A stretch of DNA of 64,000 bases from Litsea cubeba (lineage: Eukaryota; Streptophyta; Magnoliopsida; Laurales; Lauraceae): contig CM022951.1 in assembly GCA_012931725.1 (NCBI GenBank), forward strand, positions 24,830,584 through 24,894,583, given 5' to 3'. The notes beneath the pieces are model-generated. The model searched no databases, was not told the DNA's origin, and was given only the letters and a program-made list of their open reading frames with translations. Both the position numbers and the translations under genes were made by a program. This document shows positions 25,382 through 37,900 of this stretch, in pieces; position 1 is the stretch's first letter; every line of letters starts with the position of its first letter.

Positions 25382-28300
25382 GAGGAGGAGGAGGAGGAGG
25401 AGTAGGAGGAGAGGGAGAGGATGATTGGAGGTGATGACTAAGACAGCATCAGAGGTAAAGACAGACATGGCGGCATCAATGGGTGGCATGACGGCAGCAG
25501 CAGCAGAAGCAACGCTAAGGCATGGGTGTGACTGCCCATTCTCTCTTTTTTCCCTGCAACAGTCTCTCTTATCTCTATGTTTGCTTCTTTTTCTTCTACT
25601 TCTTTCCTTTTTTTCTACTAGGGTTTCTAGGGTTAGTCTTTTCTGCCAGGGGAAAAAACAAAATCCATATTTTGGTAATTTCGGCTGAGACCCACGATTT
25701 TTAGCTGAAATCCATCCAAAATCAGGACCGAAAACTTATGGCATGCATTTTGTTTTGGCCATGATACCGAAACGAAAATTTTCAGCTATTTTGTCCAAAA
25801 CGAAATGGAATCAACAACTATGCCGTTACCACCAGGATTAACGAACCGCCTTGCATGTGGTGCATTGTTCTCTTGCCATGTACCCACATTGTTGTCAAAC
25901 GTAGGACTAGCATGGTAAGTAATCATTGCACTGTAGAGTTGGACCAGCATTGGTCCTAGGCCCTGATGGCTATGATGCCCATATACAGATATGGATATGG
26001 ACACTGATACAAGATCAGGGATACGACTCCTCACTTTTGAAAATCTAGGACACAAATACGGATGGATAAGGGTGTCCTAATTTTTTCTTTACGTCACTTT
26101 TGAATAAGTGAAATTATCATTGTTTTCATCGCTTTCTAGCATTTTTTATGGCGTGAAGTAAAAATATTAAAAATATATATATATATATGAAATAAAGGAC
26201 TTTATACGTAGGATATGTTAAACTTGGTCCCAAAAAGTATCGGTGCAGTATCAGAAACCAATACAAGTATCGTATCGGTACAATACGGATACGTGGGGCT
26301 TGTACAAGTATCCGGGTATCATAGCCTGGTGGACTCTGCACTATATCACCAATAGCCCTTTTGGACTACCCATCCTGTTCATCAAATCTTATGTAAGCAT
26401 GTCAAATGACTTTCAACCTCCTTTGATACGAGCTACAAGTGATCATCCTATCAAAAGAGATGTTGCAAATGCGGTAATGTTGCTAAAAAGGACCCAATTA
26501 GACTGACTTTTGTAGAGAAGCAGTTGATCAAGTAATAATCAAACAATCATGCGTCTCCCAGTGAGCCACCTTGGTCTCTTTGGTATCCTTGCATTTCACG
26601 ATTGATCCATCAATCACCCCAATGTTCCTTTCGCTATAAAAACATATGAAATTGAAATTCACAAGAAACATAGTTCTTTCCATTTAATTTAATGGGGAGT
26701 ATCTCAGATTTTTCAACCAAATTTACAAATAATGTTTTTTCATAAATATGCAGAATTCCAAAAAATCCAGGTACTGGATGATCCAAAATTTTGGAACAGA
26801 AGTTCTAATAAAAACACCAAATTTCCTTGAAATAAAAAAAATCGAGGTACTGGATGACCCAAAATTTTGGAACAGAAATTTTAATAAAAAAACCAAATTT
26901 CCTTGAAATCAAAAATTAGCTCCCAAAATCAGATTCACAACACTTTTTCTGCCTTCAGGTATTAAAATTTCTTGAATTGAGAATATAGATGAAGAAATCA
27001 ATGGACAGGAATCAAGATGAAAACATAGTCATAACTATCTGTACTCATGAATGGAAACAAATCATACCTATTGTTGCCCAAAAAAACTTAGGAATTTGCA
27101 GAAAAAACAGACAAATATTGCAACCTGCTCCTACGATTTCAGCTTGATCCAAAATTCCAAGTGGGCCCCACAGTAGATCTAGCGTCAATACATACCAGGG
27201 ATCGTGTTCTGAAATCTTCAATTTTGCTAAGAATTTTCAACTGTCCTATCAAAGGATAGAATAGATGACTATAAATAATCTGAAGAGGTATCACCTAAAT
27301 CAGGAACCAATCACACAGATAATCAATAGTTCCCAACATGAGACGGTCAACCAACTGTAGCAGAACTGGAGATCTGAAAATCCTTCAGACCTAATCTTCT
27401 TCAAGATGGCCCTGTCTTGATCGTAGAAGACCAAAGATAGTCCATAAATCAGGTGTTCGCTCCTGACTAGATCACAGAATATTGAGAAAATGCTTCACAC
27501 AAAGTATATCACCTTCCATAACAGAGAAGAATAGTTGGCACATACTCTTCAAGAAAAACATCTGAAACTTTCTTTTAGATCAGAGGAGTTCTAATATCAT
27601 GACAAGAACTGAACAAGCATTGGCATCATAGTTATCAATTTCGTGCCGTTTCGGCCGAAATTGCCGAAAAATTTCGTTTCGGTAAAGTGGCCGAAACGAA
27701 ATGACATTCAAAACTTTTCGTTTTGAATATCGGTCAATTTCGGCCGAAAAGTGACTTTTCGGCCTAAATGAAATTTTACATAATTAATTTTTTTTACTTT
27801 TTTTTACACATATTTTGTATTTCTTATATTTTTACAAATATATAATTCCAAAAAAATTACTATAATGAATTAAATCTATATTTATTACTTTTTTCTATTT
27901 TTTTACTTATATATGTATATATATTATGTTATATTTTTCCCGAAATGTAATTCCAAAAAGTTTCGCCGAAATCCTGAATCGGCCAAAACTTTTCATTTTG
28001 CATACCAGAGAGAAATGAGGTCCGAAACGATATTAACAACTATGATTGGAATTGCAATTGAATTGGGTACCCTCAATGTGATTGATGACCCCTTTCTTAT
28101 AATATTCTGTCAATTAAATACAGCAAGTGTCAATCAATCGTATCCCCTTGATTTGGGGTGATTCCATTATTTGGGATCTTCCCCTAATCACTAGACATAT
28201 TACAACTGTGAAATCAAAACAGATAGTTTACAAGCATGGTGGTCATCAGTACCACCCTAGTAAGTTGCTCCTCTCTTATTCGTAAGGACTAAGGAATATT

Positions 28301-31300
28301 ATTGCGAGCGTTAAGCGTGTGACTGCTGAGATGTAATGGAGAGGCTGTAGAAAATCCAAAGACATCAAAGGGTACAGTATGGAGAATGGAGACTGAGAAG
28401 GGGACTGATTTAACATTGAAATTTGCTACAATAGCAAAGAAAGTGCCGAAATAGGTTCTGCAAGTGGCTGGGATTAGGACAGTGGATGGAAATAATAGGT
28501 GACAGATTGATGGATGCTTGGGTACTGTTTAGATGAGTTTGGGATGCCATTTGGGGACTGAACAGTGTTGAAACAATAACTCAATGGCTGCTTTAATGGC
28601 AATGGCCATTTTCGGAAATTGTTACAAACTTATGGGGGGCTGAATGGATAAATGTATGGGGTGATGTACTGGGGTTTGTTAGTCGAATGGAAGGGTAGGA
28701 TTAGGGTTTTATTTAGATTGGCTTTTAGGGTGGTTTGACACAATTTGAAAGAGAAGATGTTTCGGTTTACTGAACTTAATCCAGACAAATGAATAAGGTG
28801 CTGGTTAGAATTTGGTGAGATTTCTATGCAAGGACCACATTAGATTTGAAATTGGGGTTGGTGGACAAGGTTTAAGTTGCATAAAGACAAGTTTGGATTT
28901 CACCAAGAAAATTCAAGGAGAGCATACATGCAAGCCAGACTCATGACCCACGAGTCAACCAGGACCATTGGATGAAGCCCACAGGCCCAATAGAACCTGC
29001 CACTTAATCAAGAGATTTGATATGATTAGGAGTCTAAATTTTGAATTTAGTTTGATTTTATTTGTTTTAGGAGATTTAGATTCCTTTAAATTAGAGAATA
29101 TTTAGGGATTAAAGTCCTACTGGGAAAGGGATTAGAGTCCACTTAATCAAGAGATCTAACCCCTCCACTGGGAGAGGGACCTTTTCATTTTTCAATAAAG
29201 AATTGTTCAATTTCTCATTATGAGTGCCTCAGTTCCCTATGATGCACAGATACTTCAAAATGGGCAACGTATCGTGTCCGATACTTCACTTTTTATGTGA
29301 AAATCGGTGTCCCTACCGTGTCTATGGTGTGTCCTTGCCGTATCCATGCTGTATATGTGCATCATAGCTCAGTTCGACTGAGAGTGCTTGTGTGCATGGA
29401 AATCCTTGGGAATTTGGGCAAGCCTAATTAACGAACTTCAGTGCCTCTCTTCAACTAAGAGTGCATGTGTGTGTGGAAACCCTCGATGAATCGACTAAGC
29501 CCAATTAAGGAGCTTGGTTTATGTCGTGTGGAATCCTTCTGGATTCGGCCGACGACCTCGTGGAGTTGGTTTATTCTCGTTATCGGACCCGGGGCTGCAT
29601 CAATTGGCTATGAAGCACGGACACGGATGCGATACGACACGGATACGCAGATACGCCATTTCTCAAAAAAGTAGGATACGATACGTCGGGGATACCTTGA
29701 ATTTTTTATTTTTTTAAATATTTTTTATATGACTATGTAATAAAATCTAACATTATTTCAATCAAAATAGCCATAAAATATGCACTTTCATTGATATAAT
29801 CATAATTAAACATTACATTCGATACTTCCAAACTTCCAAGTTCAAAATCAAAGTTTCACCAACCAGAAACATAAGCATTTAACACATGAGACTTGACTAC
29901 CAACAGGACCTTAATATCATTGATGTCATTCAAAGGAATGAGCTCAGAGATTACAGTATGCATATGTTGAAAACGGTTTGATTAACAAAACAAGAACATC
30001 AAAACACACAAATTCCAATCCAAACAACACAACAAACCAAAAAAATTATCATCTTAAAATTATATATACCTTTCTGAAAAAAAAAACTATCATCTTAAAA
30101 TCACTGATGCAGCAGACACAACTGATGAAGCAGTAGAGAAAAAAGGAGAAAAAAGGAAAGAAAGAAGAGAACCTGACAGATTAAGCAGACATAGCCCTTT
30201 GTTGCTGGTTCTGTAGCAGCGGCGCAGGTATGTAGCGGCGAAGGTGGAGCTGAGGGAGCGGAGATGCTGCAGCGGCGAAGGTGCTGGCCGGTGATGATCC
30301 CAGGTAACAGTTTCTCTTCTCTTTTCTTTTCATTTTTTTTTTTTTTTTGCTACTGTAGGATGACGACCGGAGGATGCTCTTGTCGTCGAAGATGCTCTCG
30401 TCGTCAGAGGAGAAGATGTAGCAAGAGGTGAAGGCGAGGCGATGACGACTTGGCAGGCGTTAGGGTTTCTGCTCTTCCCCCTTCTTTTCGTTTTTTTTTC
30501 CTGCTAGAGGCGATGACGACCTGGCAGATGATGTAGCAGGAAGACGGCGTCCGGTGATGCTCTCATCGTCGGAGATGCTCTCGTCGGAGGAGGAGAAGGC
30601 GAGGCGATGGTGTCTAGGGTTTCTCCTCTTCTCTGTTTCTCCTTTTCATTTTTTATTCCCCTTCGTTTTCTCTTTTTCACTTAAAAATGCATCCCGCAAA
30701 TGTCCCGACTTGTAAAGTGCGTATCCCGCACGTGTCCCGCCGTATCCCGCACGTATCCGATGTTTAAAAAAAAAAATTCCGATATGAAAAAAAAACGTAT
30801 CCTGGACGTATTTTTGGCGTATCCAGGCGTATCCGTGTCGGATACGCCCGGGATACGGATTCGGGGACCCTTTTTGCATATCCGTGCTTCTTATTAGAGT
30901 GAACAGTCCAATTTGATCAGGTAATCTGTTCCCTTCCCCTTTATTGATTTCATTCCATTCCCAACCTCTATAGATCCAAACCCTCAAACCCACACCAGCC
31001 GCAGCCCCTGCTACCCAAAACTCTCCCTACCATATTTGTCTTTAAAAAAAAAAAAAAAAAAATTCCTCCAACCACATCCCTTTAAAACCCTAAACCCAAG
31101 AAAACCTAATAAAAAAAAATCCTAAAATCCTCATATCCTCAAATCCATGCCAAGCCCTAAATCCCATCTCAAACCAACCACATACTCCTAAACCCAATCA
31201 AAACCCTAATCAGAACCTTATTTCTTCCCCAATCTCAGTCCACAGCATCCTAAACCTAAATCCAAAGCCCACCTCCGACTCCAAACCCTTGTAAATATGA

Positions 31301-31924
31301 AGATTGGTTTTTTGAGAATGTGATCTACTTTGATCAATTCTTTAGTTTCCAGCAAGAAAAACTGAATGTTGATGACCGATTTCAAAATTGCATAACTTAT
31401 GCGAGGTAGCGGAGAGCACGACACATGATTTATCTCATTATACAGAGGATTAAGATCAGAAATACATGAGTACGAAATTTTGCCAAACCATTCAAGAAGC
31501 ATGCAAACAAGCTATTTGTGCTGAGCACAGACTTAGACGGTCTCACATGAGACAATTAAAGTATAAAGGCGAAAAGTTCGAGCTAAGAAGAAGAGTTCAC
31601 AACGTCAATTCACATGCATCATTTCTTACACCACAGTGCAATGAAAGGAATATTCTCCAATGTGACTCTTCCAAAGAATTGCCAATAATTCTTATTGAAC
31701 CAGAATGCAAAGGAGATCTATTAAGTATTGAGCCCGTGAAAATTATGGATCACGAGCAAGAAGAACCAAAGAGCAAGCAAAAGGAAGAACTAGAAGTCAT
31801 GGATGCATTAAAAGAGCAAAAGCCATGATAGGAGACATCAAGGGTGACATAGAAAAGCAAGATCAAAGAAAAGAAACTATCACAACGAAAATCAGATGAA
31901 ATAGCATGCAGAGCTCCTAAGACG

Positions 31925-31967
<43 letters not shown>

Positions 31968-34900
31968 AATCTTAGCTGAATCAACAGCTAACCCATCTCT
32001 GGTAATTACATGGCACTACAACCAAAAGTCGCATTTCTTTAGGTTTGCATACAACTGATTCTCCCTCAGTATTTGCAATGATGTCCTCAAATGATGTGAG
32101 TGTTCCTCTTCTGACTTTGAGTATACCAAGATGTCATCTATGAAGATCACGACAAACTGGTCCAGGTAGGAAGCAAACACTCTGTTCATTAATGCCATAA
32201 ACATTGTAGGTGCATTGGTTAGACCAAAAGGCATCACTAGGAATTCATAGTGACCATAACGAGTCCTGAATGCAGTCTTCTGCACATCTTGATCTTTAAC
32301 TCGAATCTGATGATATCCAGATCGAAGATCAATCTTGGAAAAGTACGTTGCACCCTGGAGTTGATCAAACAACTCATCGATCCTAGGCAGTGGATACTTG
32401 TTCTTGATCGTCATTTGATTTATCTGCCTATAATCAATACACATTCAAAGGGTGCCATCCTTCTTCTTCACGAAGAGTACAGGTGCTCCACAGGGTGAAA
32501 CACTAGGTCTGACAAAACCCTTATCAAGCAAATCTTGTATTTGTTTCTTCAGTTCATACAACTCTGATAGTGCCATACGATACGGTGCCTTGGATATCGG
32601 TGCAGTACCGGGCACGAGTACGACAGTAAAGTCCACTTCCCTTGCTGGAGGTAGACTTGGCACTTCATCGAGAAATACGTCTGGAAATTCACATACTACA
32701 GGAATGGTTCTCAATTCCCGTACAGGCTTTTTCTCAGAAATGAATGCAATATAGCCTTCACAACCACTATGCATCATTCGTTCAGCCTTGAGTGCTGAAA
32801 CTAGCCTGGTATCATATTTCCTTTGAACTCCTTCAAGGAGTATGCTGGCATTGGCCTCATCCACTTTAAAAGTGATGATATTGCGGAAAAAGTCTAAACA
32901 AGTCATGTACTTCGCAAGCCAATCCATGACAAATACTACATCAAAATCACTCATTGTTGTCAATACAACTAAATCAGATGGCATGGACATTTCCCCGATA
33001 TTAACATTACATTGGGGAATATATAACTCACAAACTACTCTCTTCCCTAAGGGAGTAGACAGATGCACCAAATTCCTTTCTATGGGCAGCATTCATCAAC
33101 ATATAGAAGAGGCAAAGGAAGAAGGAAAAAAATAAATCAAAGACTTGGATTTAGTTGAAACAGGAGTAATTATCCAATGGATCCAATCGTAATGCCAATT
33201 CCAAAAGAACCACTTAGATTATTCGAAAACAAATCAATTGTCCCAGTAGTTTCACAAGAAGATCCATGCATTGAAGTCCCTCACATTGACTTTATCTTGG
33301 GAGATAAATGATGAATAGTCAAAGTTGCAGTCTGATAATGCAAATTCTCAATTGGAACATTCAATGGTCAATCGCACAATCAGGCGAAATCTGACAATCA
33401 AAAGAAGCAATGCCTCAAGTTTTACTTCCAGTTGGAGGAAGAAATCAAATGAAATTTCCAAATCATGCAAACCAGAATGAAGATAGACTGACAAATCAAA
33501 AGTTCGTACCATGGATCCTCGACCCAAGAGGACATCTATGAAACTCGTGGTTGAGTTCTTTCCAACTCGAGGAGACATAATAAAGGCCAGACCCATGACT
33601 CATGGGTTGACTTGGGCCATTGGACCCAACCCACAGGCCCAACACTTAATTAGGAGTTTTGATATAATTAGGAATCTTTAAATTTTGACTTTAGATTGGT
33701 TTGGTTTGGTTTGGGAGATTTAGTTTCCTTTAAATTAAAGAATATTTAGGAATTAGAGTCTTCCTAGGGAAGGGGGGCGTACAACCCTTCTTATAAATAT
33801 GTAACCCCTCCATCCGGAGAAAGACCTTTTCATTATTCTATATGGAATTGTTAAGTTTCTCATTGTGAATGCCTCTCTTTGATTGAGAGTGCTCGTGTGC
33901 GTGGAATGCCTTCGGGATTTGGCCAAGCCCAATTAAGGAGCTTGGCCTATCTTGCTTAGAATCCTTTGAGGATACGACCAACCCCTTTTGGAGTTGGTTT
34001 ATCTTCGCTGTCAGGTCTAAGGCTGCATCATCTGTTTAATTGTTGTCACAGGCAGATCAAACAGCAGTGTTTTGGGGTGTTTCCAGCACTTCAAAACTTC
34101 AAATGATGATCTTTGCTCTGATAACAGATAATGGAACAGGAGAATGGCTAACCAATGATTAATCTCCAAGCCGAAGCTTGAATGGATAAGCAGATTCACG
34201 TGTCTAGATCTCACACGAACATTTGTTCAACACCAAAACAGAGAGAACAACAGTATTTCATTTAGTCCCTTGAAAAGAGGAGAGTGCATTCTTCCATAAT
34301 GACAACATCTAAGAAACACCATCACATGATTGATTTTACTTTCTAAAACTTAGTTACAAGGGATTAAACAATCTCTTTAATTTTTCTCTCTATTCTCTAA
34401 ACCTTGGCGAGCCTTGGCGCAACAGTAGAGTTGCTCCTTTGGTGACCTCGAGGTCACAGGCTCGAGGCGTGGAAACAGCCTCTTTGCAAAAATGCAAGGG
34501 TAAGGCTGCGTACACATGCGCCCACCCTCCCCCTACCCCCACTTAGCCGGGGAGCACTTTGTGCACCGGGTGAGCCCTTTATTCTCTAAACCTTGGTAAA
34601 ATTGGATTTATTTGATCAACCAATCATGATAAGATCATACTAATCCAAGATTATAAGATAGGAACAAACTCCAAAGAAGGTGATATCTATGAATTAAGGC
34701 AAACCTCTACTCAATTATTCTTCATTAACAAAGATAAGGCTCAAGGTAAACCCTGTACAGACTTATATTGCCAGTTGGTTCTGCAAGGGCCCATGGGTCT
34801 ACTGCTTAATAAATTGAGCCAAGGTCCCTCATGGTAAACTGCTAGGCCTAACAGGCCTTGGGTCGACCCATTTGTAGCTTAGATCAAATTGAGTTGCTCA

Positions 34901-37900
34901 ATGATAGGACAGCTTCATTTGGATCACTAGATTCCAGAGAGATTTTCTGCACATGGGGCACCCGCAATGGAGCCTATGAAAACATTGATCTGAATCTTTG
35001 AAACATGGGCACCGCTTGTACAAATTAAAACAATCAAACTATGGATATTCTAAGCCCACTTAATATAATCCATCAAAGCGGGGAAGCCATCAATATTGCT
35101 CTTGATGTTATCTGTAAATAACACTGTGATAAATGAGGAAAAAAATAGATTCTTACCTTGTAACCAACACTGTCTCCAACATTTTCTCCCCTTTCAGATG
35201 AGATTCTCTCAGCAACTGAACCAAATATAAATACATCCAATCAGAAGCACAGATTTTAGATTGCAAGTAAAGCACAAAATGCAAGGAAAAGGAAGGGCAG
35301 AAAATTACAAAAAATAAAATAAAATTGTGGGATAGCAGACACCTGATATTGCGGATATACGTCGAGGTTGTGTGCAGATAATCTTACATGCTTCGCGTTT
35401 ACCCCACATATGGTCCAAAAGAAATTGTGGCACCTGGAACAAGTACGGTCAAAGAAAAGGAGGGTAAAAAGACAAAACAAAACAAGCACAATGAGACAAT
35501 GAGACAGAGGTGAGCATACACAGAATTGAAGTTGCAACAGGAACATAAAAGTCGTTAGGCAGCCAAGAAATTTCAATGAAAACTATTTCTGAAGGCACCA
35601 ACAAAAGTAGTGCTTTGTTACAGACCAAGTGAAATAATGATACCAATAGAAAGGGCTGTTTCATTACAGTAACAGTGATATATTGGATTGCAACAAAACC
35701 AGGGACTAAAATGTCCTGAAATAGAAAGAAAAAAGTTGGTTTCTTGACCTGAAATGCTCTCTCTCATATTCATTAACTTCAGTACCATTTTTCCACAAGG
35801 CAGGTGAATCCACAAGCCCGTGTTTCATGGAGAAGCAAATTTTGTTTGTCAAAAACAATGAAAAGTTATCCACCTCATGCGGTCAGACCAAAAAGCTAGC
35901 AAATTGTGTAGTTGAAAATGAGGAGCGAGCAATAACCACGGAAGTCAGATGTTACATTTCTAAGGTTTAACCAACTGCATTCCAAATCATAAGCAACGTT
36001 TGCGCTCAAAAGGTGCACAACTTTGAAGTGGAAATGCAAGTGACAATCATTATCATAAGCAGATACCAATTCTTTCATGCAAGAAACGGATAGAAATTTT
36101 TATTTCTATCCTAATATGAAAATTTCAAGAAAAAGAAGGAACTTCTTAAGTAAAAAAAAGGATGGGAGAACCATCATTGATCCCAAGGAGATAATGAAGG
36201 TTCAGGCACTTTGCCAAGTTCATAAAATTAGATTAGATTTTATTCACCCAACTCTCGACAGTTTTGGTTTCAAGAGGTCACCACCTAGTAAAGCAGCATG
36301 GTTAGAAAGAGGATTCCAAGATGAAGAAGTGGAGAAGGTGAATAAAAAGACATGCAAGGTGAAAAAATTGCTCCCGAGCCAGATGGTTTTAATTATTCCA
36401 TTTATTAAGAAAGGGTGCTGTTTTCTTAAAGGATACTCCATGAAAATACTGTAAGAGTTTCACATGTGGAAAGTAAGGAGTTGACTATACTTTTGTAGAC
36501 TTGATACCAAAATGTGAGATTTCAGTGGGGCTAAAAGATTAGACCCATTAGCTTGAAGAGGTGTATTTATAAAGTTTGGCTGAGTTCTTGCCAAGAGAAT
36601 GAGGGACGTCATGGATCACCTCATTGGACCAATATAAGGGGCCTTTGCAATAGGAAATCCAGATACTTGATGGGGTTTTGGTAGCAAATGAGGTGATTCG
36701 TTAATGGAAAAATCCAAGAAAGAAGGGATGTTGTTTGCGAAAGACATGGAGAAAGCTTATGGTCATGTTGACTGGGACTGCATTAAGTACATGGTAGCTA
36801 GCATGGCATTTGGAGAGTAATGGAGAAAATGGATAAAGTGTATTTCTACATCATCTCTCTCTATTTTGGTTAATGGTTCTACTTCGATGTTCGGTTCTTC
36901 ACAAGGGTTGAGGCATGGTGATCCATTATCTCTATTTCCTCTTTATAGTTCTACCGAAAGATATGGGTAAAGTATCAGAGAGCGCTCATAGTAAACAATA
37001 GAGAATAGTTTTAAGTAGGCAAGAGCAGACTAGTCACAGTCATATACAATTTGTGGATGATGCACTGTTGTTTTGTGACACTTCATTAAGGGTGATTGAG
37101 AAGTCAAGGAAACCCTTAGATGCTCTGAGGCAGCCTCAAGTCAGTAGATAAGCATGGGGAATAGCTTTATGGTGGGAGTAAGGGTGAACACAAGCTGGAT
37201 GAGTGCTCTGGTGCAAATTATAAAATGCAAAACAAACAAGCACCGAATAAAATATTTAGGGCTACCCTTGTGTTCTAATCCAAGGTCAAAGTAATGGGGG
37301 ATCCAATAGTGCAAAGAGTGGAAAAGAAGTATGTGACACGGAAGAGAAGACGCCTATCTTTAGAAAAAGGGGTAAGACGAGGCGGTTATTGAAATTAGCC
37401 TCATCTTCCACTATCAGTGGCAAAGAGGCATGAGAAGCTTCAAAGAGATATCCAATGGAAAGGAAAAGACAAAAAGAACAAGGCACATCTAGTAATTCGA
37501 GTGGTAGAAAAAGAAATGGAAGTTCATGGATGGGAGGATAAGGAATTGGACACTTTCAAGCAAATAATGGTGGGGAATAAACAGAAGTTCACGGGGTGGG
37601 TTCTAGGCAGTCTCTAGGGGTCGAGTCCTAGAAAAAGGGGTGAGACTTTTGCATGGACGGTAGTGGCAGATAATTTAACCATGGATAACACAGCCAAGAG
37701 AGGAATGGTGCAAATCAATGCACGCCTTACATTCCAGATGAGGGGAGTAAAGAATGATTCAGTAAATCAAGTAAATCATCTCTTTCTAGGAGAAGCTTTG
37801 GTATTTGAATTTGGCTTTGTCCAACAGCGCAATGGTCCTTTTAAGAAAGAGTGGATGAAGTAAATATTAGCATGGTGGTTGGAGGACAACATTTCTAGAT

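Larger units (their letters stand above)
18728..35156 (-). other. 16.4 kb intron with nested retroelements
   Basis: Donor AAG|GTAAGA, acceptor ATGTGCCAG. It holds a MITE (18821-19240), a hAT-like element (19363-19705), a 44-bp LINE tail (20293-20336), the start of a hAT-like copy (20354-20470), and a nested stack of gypsy LTRs, gag and pol remnants and inserts (about 20.5-34.9 kb). Stretches 22260-23690, 24560-24979, 26340-27626 and 28050-28930 show no gene. Around 27587-27605 a PBS-like block next to an LTR-like end hints at another decayed minus-strand element. The 19714-20274 stretch is unremarkable. Confidence 0.82.

Noticed and set aside
35256..35664. Minus-strand hydrophobic frames around the motif Ia exon
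   Set aside because: They are shadow frames. The real exon at 35343-35433 uses another frame fixed by conserved motifs and splice sites.
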